IMG/VR virus record: IMGVR_UViG_3300033148_002949
Span: 1-39,649 of that record
DNA: 39,649 nucleotides
Source: a virus
Strand: one strand, 5' to 3'
Position 1 is the stretch's first letter, and every line of letters begins with the position of its first letter. Shown here one piece after another: positions 12,192 to 22,449 of the stretch. The notes under the pieces were generated by a model. It ran no database searches and was not told the origin of the DNA. It saw only the letters and a list, made by a program, of their open reading frames with translations. A program made the translations under genes and the position numbers.

Positions 12192-12437
12192 TTATTTTAT
12201 TACTAATCCTAAAAGAGAATATAAAATTGCTGTGCCGACTATTCCAGCAGTTCCCCATACAATTTTTTCTATTGTTTTAGAGGCATATCTCTTTTCTGAC
12301 TTCTCAAAAATTTCTTCTACTAACTTTTGATTAGCCAACTTCATACCCTCTATCGTTGGCATTTTCTCTAATGCTTCTTTAATATAATGAATATCTTGTT
12401 TCATTGCTATTATTTTTTCGTTAATTGTTTGTTTCAT
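12192..12437 (-). CDS. XhlA-like coiled-coil membrane protein (81 aa)
   Basis: Residues 1-52 form a charged helix with coiled-coil character. Residues 59-80 (IVWGTAGIVGTAILYSLLGL) form one C-terminal membrane segment. This is the architecture of XhlA/hemolysin-type accessory lysis proteins and agrees with the position at the head of the lysis module. The leader and promoter of the opposing gene lie just upstream (12453-12481). Confidence 0.75.
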   Translation of the reverse strand: MKQTINEKIIAMKQDIHYIKEALEKMPTIEGMKLANQKLVEEIFEKSEKRYASKTIEKIVWGTAGIVGTAILYSLLGLVIK

Positions 12438-12452
12438 ACGACTTTATTTTAC

Positions 12453-12481
12453 TTGACAATGTTTTTTATTTAGTTTATTTT
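12453..12481 (+). promoter_or_regulatory. Plus-strand promoter (TTGACA-N17-TATTTT)
   Basis: TTGACA at 12453-12458, a 17-nt spacer and TATTTT at 12476-12481. The predicted start is at or within 1-2 nt of the ATG at 12488, so the transcript would be leaderless or nearly so. Confidence 0.7.
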
Positions 12482-12487
12482 TAGTTA

Positions 12488-12661
12488 ATGAATAAAGAAA
12501 TTAAAAATGTTTTAGTTATTATCTTCTTTTGTTATCTCGCAATTTCTTTGTTAAATGGTGTTCGAATGACATGGATAGAACGAAGATGGATTTGTGAAGA
12601 TTTTAATAACGCAGAATCAACGACTTTTTCAGAATGGATTACCAATTCAGGAACAGATTAA
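12488..12661 (+). CDS. Opposite-strand small membrane protein, possible moron (57 aa)
   Basis: ATG 12488, TAA 12659-12661. Residues 7-24 (NVLVIIFFCYLAISLLNG) form one N-terminal membrane segment or signal anchor, followed by a Trp-rich exported part of about 33 residues. It is the only convincing gene against the direction of all others, has its own sigma-70-type promoter, and meets the giant virion gene tail-to-tail with a 4-nt overlap. An independently transcribed single gene in a late operon is the definition of a moron; exclusion of other phages is one typical role. No homologue is recognised. Confidence 0.72.
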   Translation: MNKEIKNVLVIIFFCYLAISLLNGVRMTWIERRWICEDFNNAESTTFSEWITNSGTD

Positions 12662-15600
12662 TATCTTTCCTTTAATCTAACTTTTCTCATTAATACATTT
12701 TGTTGATGTGTCTTACTCCATTGATTTTTAACAGGATGTTCTTGCCAGTAATACTTAAGATGTTTTTCTAACTCTTCTGGAGTTACCTCAAAATTCTTGA
12801 GGTATTTTTTTATTCCCTCAATCTCTTTTTCCTTTTCTGCTGGAGTCAAAGTTGTCATTGGACCAGTCAACTGATAAACCTTATTACTTAATAACTTATC
12901 TATATCAATTAGTAATTTAGATTCCCATTCATCTCTCATAGATTGGGGAACTAATTTAGCACCTAATATATCATTTACTGTTTTGTTGTAATTCTCAATT
13001 GCTTTTTTGGGATCTTTAATACTTCCTAAATAGTAATACAATTGTTCTTGCTGATCCCTTAAAGAGAATAATCGATTAGTTATTACTTGTTGTCGTTTAT
13101 CTGCCTCTGTCTTTGTCGACCTAATCCCTAACATTGCTGCTATACTTGCGAATACAGCATCTACATCCTTCTCTCTTAATTGTTTATATACACTAACTGA
13201 AATTGGTTCTAATCTTTTAACTTCATGAGTAGCAAGTTTCTGCACCTTTAATAAGAATGGATCAGTGATCTCAAATACTTTGTCCTCTTTCCAATCGTAA
13301 ATGGCTTGTCCTTGAAGCATCTGGCCAAAGTCAACCAACATACCAAATGTAGATGCTTTCATTCCACCAACCCTTTTAATGCTTTCAGTAACTGCTATAT
13401 CTGGTCTTCCTCGTAAAACATTAAAATAGATATTCCAATAATCCTTATCATAAGTCATTAAATCTATCATAATTTTTCTACCTTTATCATCTTTTTTGCC
13501 AGTATCAATTTTAAACAAATCTCTAATATCTTCTAATTTTTCTGGTTTGTCTGGTGATTTACCTGTTAGTATAAGTGTCCCAACTGTGGCCATTATTCCT
13601 GTAAGAAGAAGTGAATTGACTACATTAAATCTTGATCTACCAGCTCCATAGGTTCCCTTAACTCCCCATTGAGAAAATCCTTTTAGAATAGTTCTATAAT
13701 TACCTTCGGCATAACCCGGAGCCATAAACACAAACCTCAATAAAGTAGTAGCTGTAGCTCCTCTACCAAATAATCTTTCATTCATCATACCATAAAAGTT
13801 TTGACCTTCCTTTATAATCTCTATTTTTTCTAAATCAGTTAGCATTCTGCCTAACTTGTTTTCTTTAGCAGATACAAAATCTAAATACTTAGTATATTTG
13901 ACTTTTGGAATATAATTATTAAACATCCAATTAACAAATCCAAGAGGGATTTTAGTAGGTATGATACCAAACTTTGTAAATGCTCCTAAATAATTTCCTC
14001 TATAAACTTTATCCATAGCATCAGATAAAGCTCTTTTGGCTTGAAACTCAATACTATATTTATGACTACCACCAAGTTCTACATATTCTTTAAATTCTTT
14101 TGTTTGAAAAATAGGATCATTAGTTTTAAATCCAAATGTTGCTCCCCTAACTGCTGTTTTTTTATAAGCAAATCCCAACCAGCCACTATCTGCTAACGAT
14201 TGCTTAGCAATAACAAGAGCATGAAAACCACTACCAACAAACTTAATAGTTCTCAAAAAGTTATTTACTTTTCTCAAGGCGTTTAATATTGGTATTCTTG
14301 ATATTTGATTAGTTTTAATTAGGTTGTTAATAAGTCGAGCCAAGTTTGGTTCAACTCTTAATTCTTTGAAAACAGGATCATTTATCTTGTCCCATGTTGC
14401 CGGAGCAGGAGTTATTTGGTCTATATATATTCCTTTTCCAGTTCGTAATAGTTCTTCTCGCATCCAAACCATGCCTTCTAATTTGGCAATAGCTCTGAAC
14501 TCTGCTCTCAAATTAGCAACTGGGTTTTTATGTTTAAGTTTTAATCCATAATCAGCAGCATCAGCAACTGTAGGAATGTTTTTTGTTTTAATAAATCTTT
14601 CCGTACTTCTCCAATAATCTAAAAACTTATCAACCATTTGAGCATTCTCATACATTCCATAAAAGTAATCTTCAACTTTATGTATATCCTTACCAGCAAC
14701 TTTCTGTAAAAACTTATAGTTAAAATCGGCTATTTCCTGAATAACCTTTTGTTGAATGGGTAATTTTAATTCTTTGGGCAATGACTTAATAGCATCTGCT
14801 TGAATACGCAACGCATTAGCTGAGGCAGGATTTCCTCTTGATAACATTAAGTTTTCTAAATCTGCATCTGAAAAATTGTTGTTATACCATTTTTCAAGTT
14901 CGCTGATATTGGTATCAAGCGTTGTTAATCTCTTTTGATCAAACTCTACTAATCTGGCTTCCGGGTGATGAATACCTCTAATAACTGCTGAATAAGGTTT
15001 TCCAGATACTAATTTAGCAGGTTCAATTATCCTCATTATTATTTCAGGAATATACCTTCCTATTTTCCATAGATATTTTCCAGCTTCCATTGCTTTATTA
15101 AGAGTAGGTCTTAATTCTTCTACAATAAACTTATCAACTCCGGGATCAGGTAGTCCAGCATATAGTTTAACTTCTTTCTTTATAGGTGGTTTTTCTATTT
15201 CTGGTAATGGTTTAACTTCTTTTACTGGTAATCCCTCAATAAAGTCATCTAATTGTTTTATTATTCCACCACTAATTCTATCGTATCCATAAACCATCTC
15301 TCCTGTTTCTAAATCCCGAACACTTTGAGTAGCAAGAAATTCTTGAGTATCTTTTGGAAGTTCTTTAATATATTTATCAGCTATACGAGCTAATTTTCTG
15401 CCCATATCCTCTCTTTGAATAATATCACCAACCTTGCCTTCTTTTAGTTTTTTGTTATACAAGTCTTCTATATCACTTAATGCTTTTTTTGCCTCTTGTG
15501 CTGCTGGTTCTAATTCTTTGGGGATAGCTTCTTTTATACCTAATTCAGTCTCAAAATACTTCGCCATCTCTTTTATTTTTTGTTCTGTTGTTGCAGTTTG

Positions 15601-17328
15601 TTCTTTTAAATACATTGCTTTATCTGCAATATCCTCTAAAACAACCTGATTAATATTTGGAAAAGTCTTTTTAATATTTTTAATAAATTGTATTGAAGTT
15701 ATATCATTCTCTACATATTTTTTAGAGAACCTCTTAGCGATTGTAATTTGTTCTGGTGTGATAGCTCGTTTTTCGGGTATAAGTTGTTTAGAGATAGGTT
15801 TCTGTTCAGATGGAGTGATTTTAGGAGTGGGTTTAATAATAGGTTTAACTACTTCTTTCTTAAAAAGTCCTTCAAACATCTTAGGTTTAATTATTGGAAT
15901 TTCTGGTTTGATATCTTTCTTTTCTATTTTTTGCAGTACAGTGGCAGATATTCCACCTATTCCTCCAAAAGCACCGATCCCCAATGTTTCAGTTAGCAAT
16001 CTTTCTAATCCTTCGGGAGTATTAATTCCATGATATTCTCTTTCTTCTATTGGTGCTTGAAATGTCTCTGCAAGTTCTTCTTCAAATACTTCTCCGATAA
16101 TACCATTCCAACCAACCTGTCTGGCCAATCTTTCTAATCCAGCAGGTGCTTTAGTTAATCCTATTTTTGTAATCCATTTGCCAAATGTTGCCTTGCCTAA
16201 TAAAGACATAGGATTTTCTACAAACACACCAGCATATTCTGTAATATAATCTACTGCTGTTGTTCCTATGGCCATTTTTAATGCTTTTTCAAAAGAAACC
16301 TTTTCTTCTAACTGGCCATACATTTTTGTATAAATAGGAGATGTTAGTTTTTCATAATTTGGTATCAAATATTCTGCTGTCCTCTCAGATATTTCAATCG
16401 GATTTGAAAATCCATGAGCCACTATTCCGATTGATTTTCCCAGCGCATCACTAACAGATATTTTAGCAGGAAGTTGCCAAGTTTTTTGAACAACCTTAGG
16501 AAGAGAAATCATGGCTTTTTCCCCTATTAATTTTGTTATTCCCTTCGTAGCAATTTTTGATACTGGTTCTGCTACTAATGATTTTAATGCTCCCCATTCT
16601 GCTATATAAGTAGGCATACTTGCAATAATTGATCCTACTCCATATCCAACACTTCCCTTTACTGGTAAATTCTTTGCTTGATATTTTTCAATTAAACTTT
16701 TATCAAAATCTGTCCATTCTTTCTCTGGTTTTTTTGATAGTTCGATTGCATAAATTGCTTCACCAAGATTACCTGCTGATCCCAAAAATGGAACAAGTTT
16801 TTCAGGTTCTTTAATTGTGTCCTGAAACCCCCTTTTAACTTCTAATAAAAATTGGGGATCAGTATCTATTTGATCTAAAAATGTTTTATATTTATCTCTT
16901 GCTATTTCTAAGTTTCTTGTCTCTTGAGCTTTTTCTGCTTGAGCAGGAGTTCTCATAGCAAGAGCAGATATTCCAAATGGTTTGAAAGAAGGAATTTTTT
17001 CTTCTTCCTCTTTAGACAATCTTACTTTTTCTTCTAACTCTGATATTTCTGTTCCAACCATTTCTTTCATTTTTGTTTTTGCTCTCACATTCATCATTTC
17101 TTCTTCTACTATAGTGTGCTGTCGTGGAGAAAACCCTGCTTCTTTCAACTTTTCCATAGCAGGTGTCATTTCTACTCCCTCCCATGTAGGTTGAGTAAAA
17201 ACATCACTCCACTTTTTTTGTGTAGGTTCTAATTCTTTTACTGGTTTTTTTTCAAAAATACCTTCAAACATTCCTTTTTTCTGTTCCTTTGCACTTGGAA
17301 CTTTTGTATCAAATAGGTTTTTAAACAT
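12658..17328 (-). CDS. Giant putative internal virion / ejection protein (1556 aa)
   Basis: The largest gene of the genome. The N-terminal 100 residues are charged and Pro/Lys-rich. Residues about 100-470 are mostly helical with short hydrophobic patches. A Pro-rich linker lies near 490-530, followed by long helical regions. A hydrophobic segment (LLLTGIMATVGTLIL, near 1237-1255) precedes a conserved-looking C-terminal block. Its position after the tail-nozzle genes matches podovirus internal virion proteins, which are ejected with the DNA. A T7 gp16-like transglycosylase motif was not found. Tape-measure protein is the alternative, but tail-tube and tail-assembly genes are missing. Confidence 0.75.
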   Translation of the reverse strand: MFKNLFDTKVPSAKEQKKGMFEGIFEKKPVKELEPTQKKWSDVFTQPTWEGVEMTPAMEKLKEAGFSPRQHTIVEEEMMNVRAKTKMKEMVGTEISELEEKVRLSKEEEEKIPSFKPFGISALAMRTPAQAEKAQETRNLEIARDKYKTFLDQIDTDPQFLLEVKRGFQDTIKEPEKLVPFLGSAGNLGEAIYAIELSKKPEKEWTDFDKSLIEKYQAKNLPVKGSVGYGVGSIIASMPTYIAEWGALKSLVAEPVSKIATKGITKLIGEKAMISLPKVVQKTWQLPAKISVSDALGKSIGIVAHGFSNPIEISERTAEYLIPNYEKLTSPIYTKMYGQLEEKVSFEKALKMAIGTTAVDYITEYAGVFVENPMSLLGKATFGKWITKIGLTKAPAGLERLARQVGWNGIIGEVFEEELAETFQAPIEEREYHGINTPEGLERLLTETLGIGAFGGIGGISATVLQKIEKKDIKPEIPIIKPKMFEGLFKKEVVKPIIKPTPKITPSEQKPISKQLIPEKRAITPEQITIAKRFSKKYVENDITSIQFIKNIKKTFPNINQVVLEDIADKAMYLKEQTATTEQKIKEMAKYFETELGIKEAIPKELEPAAQEAKKALSDIEDLYNKKLKEGKVGDIIQREDMGRKLARIADKYIKELPKDTQEFLATQSVRDLETGEMVYGYDRISGGIIKQLDDFIEGLPVKEVKPLPEIEKPPIKKEVKLYAGLPDPGVDKFIVEELRPTLNKAMEAGKYLWKIGRYIPEIIMRIIEPAKLVSGKPYSAVIRGIHHPEARLVEFDQKRLTTLDTNISELEKWYNNNFSDADLENLMLSRGNPASANALRIQADAIKSLPKELKLPIQQKVIQEIADFNYKFLQKVAGKDIHKVEDYFYGMYENAQMVDKFLDYWRSTERFIKTKNIPTVADAADYGLKLKHKNPVANLRAEFRAIAKLEGMVWMREELLRTGKGIYIDQITPAPATWDKINDPVFKELRVEPNLARLINNLIKTNQISRIPILNALRKVNNFLRTIKFVGSGFHALVIAKQSLADSGWLGFAYKKTAVRGATFGFKTNDPIFQTKEFKEYVELGGSHKYSIEFQAKRALSDAMDKVYRGNYLGAFTKFGIIPTKIPLGFVNWMFNNYIPKVKYTKYLDFVSAKENKLGRMLTDLEKIEIIKEGQNFYGMMNERLFGRGATATTLLRFVFMAPGYAEGNYRTILKGFSQWGVKGTYGAGRSRFNVVNSLLLTGIMATVGTLILTGKSPDKPEKLEDIRDLFKIDTGKKDDKGRKIMIDLMTYDKDYWNIYFNVLRGRPDIAVTESIKRVGGMKASTFGMLVDFGQMLQGQAIYDWKEDKVFEITDPFLLKVQKLATHEVKRLEPISVSVYKQLREKDVDAVFASIAAMLGIRSTKTEADKRQQVITNRLFSLRDQQEQLYYYLGSIKDPKKAIENYNKTVNDILGAKLVPQSMRDEWESKLLIDIDKLLSNKVYQLTGPMTTLTPAEKEKEIEGIKKYLKNFEVTPEELEKHLKYYWQEHPVKNQWSKTHQQNVLMRKVRLKERY

Positions 17329-17330
17329 AA

Positions 17331-18557
17331 TTAAATACCTTCAAGTCCATAATCTTGAGGATGTGTTGGGTTTACAAACATCTCAAAGTATTCATCAAAT
17401 TTTCTTCTACTCAATCCTTGTTGATGCCAAGCTTCTTTAGCTTTTTTATAATCATTAGGAGAAATATATCCATCAGTTCCTCTGATAGACATTATTTGTG
17501 TTTTCATATCTGCTTTAGCTATTTTTAATTGTTCTGCTTCTGTAGTTATTTTTTCACCTTTTGCAAATCTTCCCTCATCTCCCACTACCTGCATTTCTCC
17601 TTCATCAGTATAAAACAAAGCTGTTCCATTTGGAGCTATCATAAACTTCCAATCTTTAGGTTCAGATGGCATTTCAAAATCTACATCATAAGATTCTTGA
17701 GTCAATTTTCCTGTTTTAGGATCTACTCCATAAGCCAATATTTTCATTCCTGTTGGAGTAGTTATTGATTGATAGTTCCATTTAACCTGACTTTCCTCAG
17801 ATAAGCTATTATTATAAACTGCATCAAATTGAAGTTCTGACCAATCTGTTTCTTCTAAAAACTGATTATAGTATTCTTCATTTGCTTTCAATCGTTCTAA
17901 AGAAACTCCTGATTTTGCTAATTCTTTTATGTCTTCCCTCGTTTCATCTCTTGTTTCTTTAAGATAACCTAAATATGCTTCTTGTCCAGCTAACGCTTCA
18001 GCTTTCTTTAATTGAATTTCCTTATCTGCCCTTTCATCTGCCTTAACTAAAATAGATTGTATTTTGACATTTCTTTCCTCTTGTAATAACTGAATATTTT
18101 CTTTGGTAAGTCCTTTTGTTTTTTCCATTTGAGCTTGTCCTATATCAGAAGTTAATATTCCGCCTCTGGCTCCCATTGCTCTTGTTTGTCCCAATCTTTC
18201 TTCTCCTCGCTGTTCTTCTTTTTGAACCATACCAGTAAACATTTTATTTATACTATCTAAATATGATTGGATACTTTCTCTTTTCTGTTCTCTAATTGTT
18301 GCTTCGTCTTCTGATGTTACTGGTTTAAACTGGCTTAAGTATCCTTCAGCTTCTGTTCCATATCTACTGACTCTTGGTTTTATTTCTTCTTTTATTTCTG
18401 GTTCTATTTCTGGTTTTATTTTTGGTTTTATTGTTTCTTGAGCTTTTGGATCATACCATTTTTCACCAACCTTAGTTGGAGCAATGTATCCTTTCTTTTT
18501 CCATTGTGTCATTTCTTTCTCTGATTGGGGATATTTGTCTATATATTTTATTGCCAT
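17331..18557 (-). CDS. Putative internal virion protein (408 aa)
   Basis: Residues 45-62 are a Pro/Glu/Lys repeat (KPKIKPEIEPEIKEEIKPR). Residues 80-240 are long charged helices, with a Gly-Ala-rich turn (MGARGGILTSDIGQAQ) near 125-140. The C-terminal part has beta features and an EF-hand-sized helix pair (DGYISPNDYKKAKEAW) near 370. It is 2 nt from the giant gene and probably works with it. Structural role by position only. Confidence 0.72.
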   Translation of the reverse strand: MAIKYIDKYPQSEKEMTQWKKKGYIAPTKVGEKWYDPKAQETIKPKIKPEIEPEIKEEIKPRVSRYGTEAEGYLSQFKPVTSEDEATIREQKRESIQSYLDSINKMFTGMVQKEEQRGEERLGQTRAMGARGGILTSDIGQAQMEKTKGLTKENIQLLQEERNVKIQSILVKADERADKEIQLKKAEALAGQEAYLGYLKETRDETREDIKELAKSGVSLERLKANEEYYNQFLEETDWSELQFDAVYNNSLSEESQVKWNYQSITTPTGMKILAYGVDPKTGKLTQESYDVDFEMPSEPKDWKFMIAPNGTALFYTDEGEMQVVGDEGRFAKGEKITTEAEQLKIAKADMKTQIMSIRGTDGYISPNDYKKAKEAWHQQGLSRRKFDEYFEMFVNPTHPQDYGLEGI

Positions 18558-18561
18558 ATGT

Positions 18562-19914
18562 TTAATTTGTTTTATACCAACTTATAATTACTACTCCACC
18601 TGCGCCTGCTCCTCCATCACAATCATTTGATGAACTATCGCATCCACCCCCACCTCCTCCGTAAACACCTCCAGCTTCTCCATTTGCATTACTACGACCT
18701 CCTTTCCCGCCACCTCCAAGAACACTCGATCCACCAGTACCACCTAAAATATCAACTGGTGGTGTTCCTCCTCCACCTTTAATATTTATATCTCCACCAG
18801 ATCCTATTCCTCCTGCTCCCCCATCAGCTCCACTTCCATTACTACCACCAGTAGCTGATAAATAAGATCCAAAATTAGTAGGATTTCCAACAACAACAAC
18901 CACAGTTGATGTTCCACTTAAATCAAGTATTTCTCTTGCATATCCACCTCCTCCTCCTCCTCCAGTAGTTCCGCCAGCAGCAGCTACATTTCCTCCACTC
19001 CCACCTCCTCCAACAACTTCTACTGTAAAATATTTTACTCCCGTCGGTACAGTAAAAGTAGCATTGGCAGTATAAACTTGGTTATATTGTATTATGTCAA
19101 GAGTAGTAGTTCCGCTAAATGTAGTTTCTCCTGTAAAAGTAGCATTTCCACTCCAGCTATAATTTTCAGTTAGATCTAAAAATCCTTGACTTAATTTTCC
19201 ATCAGTTCCTGTTATTGGTACTAAATTAGTAGCTGAACTTGTGGTATTACAAAATAAATTAGGTATTGCTAAATAAGCTGCACTGCTTCCTGTAGCTGTC
19301 CCTGCTATTAATTCAGAAGTAGTTGCTAATTCTACTAAACCCTTTGTAGAAAACAGAGCATCAGCTGTTCCACTAAACGATAAATCATCAGCATATTTTT
19401 TATCTATAATATGCGTATTTTCTGTAAAAGTAGGATGACTTGCATACTCTAATTCATTAGGAAATGTTTCATCTCCATTAATAATTCTGGAGATAATTGC
19501 TAATTGAGGATAATTAGAAACCTTGACAGACGCTCCCCTACGATGAGATTCTTGCAGAGCTGTGACTTCTAAATCACCATCAATAGGATCTATACCTCTA
19601 ATCATTGAACTAATTGCTGTACTCGAAGCAGTTCCACAAACAAATTCTTCTGAAGCTGAACCTTCATCGATAACGAAACAAACATAACCACTTAAGGCAT
19701 CTCCTGATTTATCTGTTCCCGACACAAGCGTCATTGATGTTGCGCTGGAAGTTATTTTACTTGCTAAACTGGTTTCAAATAAAGCAACCGTGACAGGCAC
19801 GACGGCACCTAATGAATCTGATTGAGGTTCTTGATAAAATCCTAAAATTCCTCCTATTGAGATAGCAATAGCCATAATTACTGCTACTGCTTTTTCTATT
19901 ATTGTTGTAAACAT
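18562..19914 (-). CDS. Glycine-rich tail fibre/adhesin protein with N-terminal membrane segment (450 aa)
   Basis: Residues 6-25 (IEKAVAVIMAIAISIGGILG) form a signal or anchor. The middle is Ser/Thr/Ala-rich beta repeat. From about residue 300 comes a YFTVEVVGGGGSGGN segment, then Gly-rich loops to the end, closing with VVIISWYKTN. Gly-rich domains of this kind form polyglycine-II type tips in phage adhesins. A membrane segment on a fibre is unusual. The N-terminus overlaps the HNH gene by 16 nt. Confidence 0.82.
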   Translation of the reverse strand: MFTTIIEKAVAVIMAIAISIGGILGFYQEPQSDSLGAVVPVTVALFETSLASKITSSATSMTLVSGTDKSGDALSGYVCFVIDEGSASEEFVCGTASSTAISSMIRGIDPIDGDLEVTALQESHRRGASVKVSNYPQLAIISRIINGDETFPNELEYASHPTFTENTHIIDKKYADDLSFSGTADALFSTKGLVELATTSELIAGTATGSSAAYLAIPNLFCNTTSSATNLVPITGTDGKLSQGFLDLTENYSWSGNATFTGETTFSGTTTLDIIQYNQVYTANATFTVPTGVKYFTVEVVGGGGSGGNVAAAGGTTGGGGGGGYAREILDLSGTSTVVVVVGNPTNFGSYLSATGGSNGSGADGGAGGIGSGGDINIKGGGGTPPVDILGGTGGSSVLGGGGKGGRSNANGEAGGVYGGGGGGCDSSSNDCDGGAGAGGVVIISWYKTN

Positions 19915-20558
19915 ATTTTTTTCTTTATATTAATTTTTCGACTTTGAAAATACTTTGTCCAATAATCTCTATTTTTATTAACTTTTGAGTTACAACTATG
20001 ACAAAGAGTAATTAGATTATCGGAATTACAATTCTTTTTGTTATAATCTTGATGGTGAACATCGTGGGCAATATCTCCTTGTGGTTTTCCACATAACTGA
20101 CAGATATAATGGTCTCGTTCTCTGATACTTCGTCTTAATGTTTCTGTCCAATCCATTGAATAGGGTTCAAAAGAACTTCCATTGTTCCAACCATGATTTC
20201 TACTTCCTTCCATCCACGGACATTTTCTTCCTTTTAATGCTTTACTTATTTTTTTTCTGACATCTAATCTTTTTGATGGATTTTTATCTCCAGTAAGCAT
20301 TCCCATTTTTGATTTACTCATTCTTTTCCTAACTTCTTCGGAAAATTTTTTTCCTTTATTTATTGGATGTAATTTCTGCCATTTAAGAAAACATTTTCGA
20401 CATCTATTTTGTTTCTTAAAATACTTTCCAGTTCTTTGGTTCTTTTTAAATTCACCATAACCACTTAATTCTTTTCCACAATCAATACACTTAGGTTTTC
20501 CTCCTTTCCAATGATTTGATTTCTTTCCAATTAATCTTTTATAAATTCCCTTTGGCAT
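19899..20558 (-). CDS. HNH homing endonuclease with NUMOD3-type repeats (219 aa)
   Basis: The N-terminus has a zinc-ribbon-like pair (KCIDCG and CRKC). NUMOD3-like motifs follow (GKKFSEEVRKRMSKSKMG, RKKISKALKGRK). The C-terminal HNH domain reads HYICQLCGKPQG, AHDVHHQDYNKKNC and ITLCHSCNSKVN. It splits the tail module between the nozzle and the Gly-rich fibre gene, as homing endonucleases do. Confidence 0.93.
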   Translation of the reverse strand: MPKGIYKRLIGKKSNHWKGGKPKCIDCGKELSGYGEFKKNQRTGKYFKKQNRCRKCFLKWQKLHPINKGKKFSEEVRKRMSKSKMGMLTGDKNPSKRLDVRKKISKALKGRKCPWMEGSRNHGWNNGSSFEPYSMDWTETLRRSIRERDHYICQLCGKPQGDIAHDVHHQDYNKKNCNSDNLITLCHSCNSKVNKNRDYWTKYFQSRKINIKKKICLQQ

Positions 20559-20568
20559 ACTTTAATAC

Positions 20569-22449
20569 TTATACATACTTTGTAGGTTGTTTTCGACTTT
20601 TAATTCTAATGTCTTTATAATGTACTTCTGTGACTGATACATATCCGAGTGCCAATGCTTCAAATCTTAATGTTATTAAATTAAACTTACTCGTTGGCAT
20701 AGTCATTTCTCTTACATATCTATAGGCCACAGCTCCTCCAGTTCCACCTCCAACTTCTTTAGATCCTATTGTAGTTCTCCCTATCGATATTTCTTGTCCA
20801 GTATCTACATAGCTTCCAGTTCCCAATATCTGCCCTACTTCTACAAATCCTCCATTGTCAACTTGAACTGAAACTTTTAATATCTGATCTTTCATTATAT
20901 CTCCGATAACAACTAATTTCTTACATTTCTTTAATCCTTCAAAATCTAAGTTATCCTCATTTAATTTTCTATAATTAGAAATTATTGAATCATCATCATC
21001 CCATCCTGAAAATAAAGTATAAACATTATCTGTCATAGAATCACCTGCTATTAGAGTTCCACTATATTCAGCCAAACAACTTGCATAATAATCCATTACA
21101 TCTATTGATTTTTTAACCTTATCATATACTATCATTCTATTGTTTTCTGTTGAAATAGATGTCCGGCAAGTACAAAGGATATAATCACCCCATTCAAACA
21201 TAAATGCTTTATTAAATTCATATACTGATAAATCTATGCCTACTTTTTTCTTTCTATAAATATGTTGTTTAGAAATTGATTTAGGCAATACCTTTTCACT
21301 ACCCTCTTGGTATCCAATTAATTGAAGTTCGTAATCTCTATCATCTCCTCTATTTATAATATAAATTCCATCACCCGTTGCTACTCCAGCATTCTTATTT
21401 GGTATCCCTACTTTTTCTCTATAAATTAAATTTGTAGCATTAGTATCATCAGATGTTAAAGTTAATACCCAAGTTTTATTTTCGTGGATACAATACTCCT
21501 GATTTCCTAAACTTAATATGTTTTGTAAAATGCCACCATCATCTTGTCTCATAACAAATCCTTCGCTGGCTACTCTGGTAGCTGACTTAGTAAAATCAGC
21601 AATTCCTCCTACTGTTGAATCTTCCCATTGATAATCACAAGTTATGGCTTGGCTATTAGAAGGAGCAGTATTAAATGTTACTGAAATCGCACCAGACATA
21701 TAATTGATTGTCCCAGTACCTCCCTTATCTCCTGTTAAAGTGCCATCATTGTTATCTTTAAATGTTTCTGTTCCATCTGTAGCTACTATTCCAAAACAAG
21801 TTCTTTTAGCTCCTCCAGCTTTGAATGCTAAGGTATCTGAAAATGTTTTTTCACTTCCATCACCTGTTCCTATATTTTCAACACTAACTGTAGTATAAGT
21901 TTGATTATCTATTTTAGATCCATAAACCCCTGTCTTGTCATCATTCCTTCCCCATAAGAAAGTTCTATTTTGTTTAATTAAAATATGTCCTTTATAATTT
22001 TTACTTGAATCATAAATCACAACATAAGAAGTAGGATTAGCCATCATTATCTTAATATAAGGTCCATTAGGACTATTTATAAAGAGCTGATCTCCGGCTA
22101 AAGAATGATATTCGGCAAAAGATATTTCCTCTCCATCAGCATCATCTCCTAATATATCACTTCCTACTTCTCCCCATGTTTCAGCAGTTGAGTCATAATA
22201 CTCAAGTTTTTTCCCTCTGGTTCTATAAAGTAGTTCTGTACCATCTGCCATCTTGGCTTTTATCTCGGCAGTAATCTTTCCTGACCCAGTATTTTCATCT
22301 CCTAAAATAAAATATCCTCGTCTTAGCTCTATTTTGTCTGACAAGGTTAGCCAATTTGAAGAGCTTGAGGCCACACCTCTTGGCAAACTTCTCGATTCTA
22401 AAGTATCTATCACTCCTAAAATAAAATCTGTGATCTTTATTATATTCAT
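20569..22449 (-). CDS. Tail nozzle / tail tubular protein B-like (626 aa)
   Basis: It is beta-rich, with LFINSPNGPYIKI, an RTFLWGRNDDKTGVYGS strand pair and repeated propeller-like blades, as in P22 gp10 and T7 gp12 type nozzles. A Gly/Thr-rich Ig-like insertion lies at about 195-280. The C-terminus is basic. It follows the adaptor gene with an ATGA overlap, the usual podovirus pair. The assignment is by pattern and order, not by alignment. Confidence 0.75.
   Translation of the reverse strand: MNIIKITDFILGVIDTLESRSLPRGVASSSSNWLTLSDKIELRRGYFILGDENTGSGKITAEIKAKMADGTELLYRTRGKKLEYYDSTAETWGEVGSDILGDDADGEEISFAEYHSLAGDQLFINSPNGPYIKIMMANPTSYVVIYDSSKNYKGHILIKQNRTFLWGRNDDKTGVYGSKIDNQTYTTVSVENIGTGDGSEKTFSDTLAFKAGGAKRTCFGIVATDGTETFKDNNDGTLTGDKGGTGTINYMSGAISVTFNTAPSNSQAITCDYQWEDSTVGGIADFTKSATRVASEGFVMRQDDGGILQNILSLGNQEYCIHENKTWVLTLTSDDTNATNLIYREKVGIPNKNAGVATGDGIYIINRGDDRDYELQLIGYQEGSEKVLPKSISKQHIYRKKKVGIDLSVYEFNKAFMFEWGDYILCTCRTSISTENNRMIVYDKVKKSIDVMDYYASCLAEYSGTLIAGDSMTDNVYTLFSGWDDDDSIISNYRKLNEDNLDFEGLKKCKKLVVIGDIMKDQILKVSVQVDNGGFVEVGQILGTGSYVDTGQEISIGRTTIGSKEVGGGTGGAVAYRYVREMTMPTSKFNLITLRFEALALGYVSVTEVHYKDIRIKSRKQPTKYV

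Noticed and set aside
12658-17328. Tape-measure protein of a siphovirus
   Set aside because: No tail-tube, tail-terminator or chaperone genes are seen, and the adaptor and nozzle pair points to a podovirus; kept only as an alternative.
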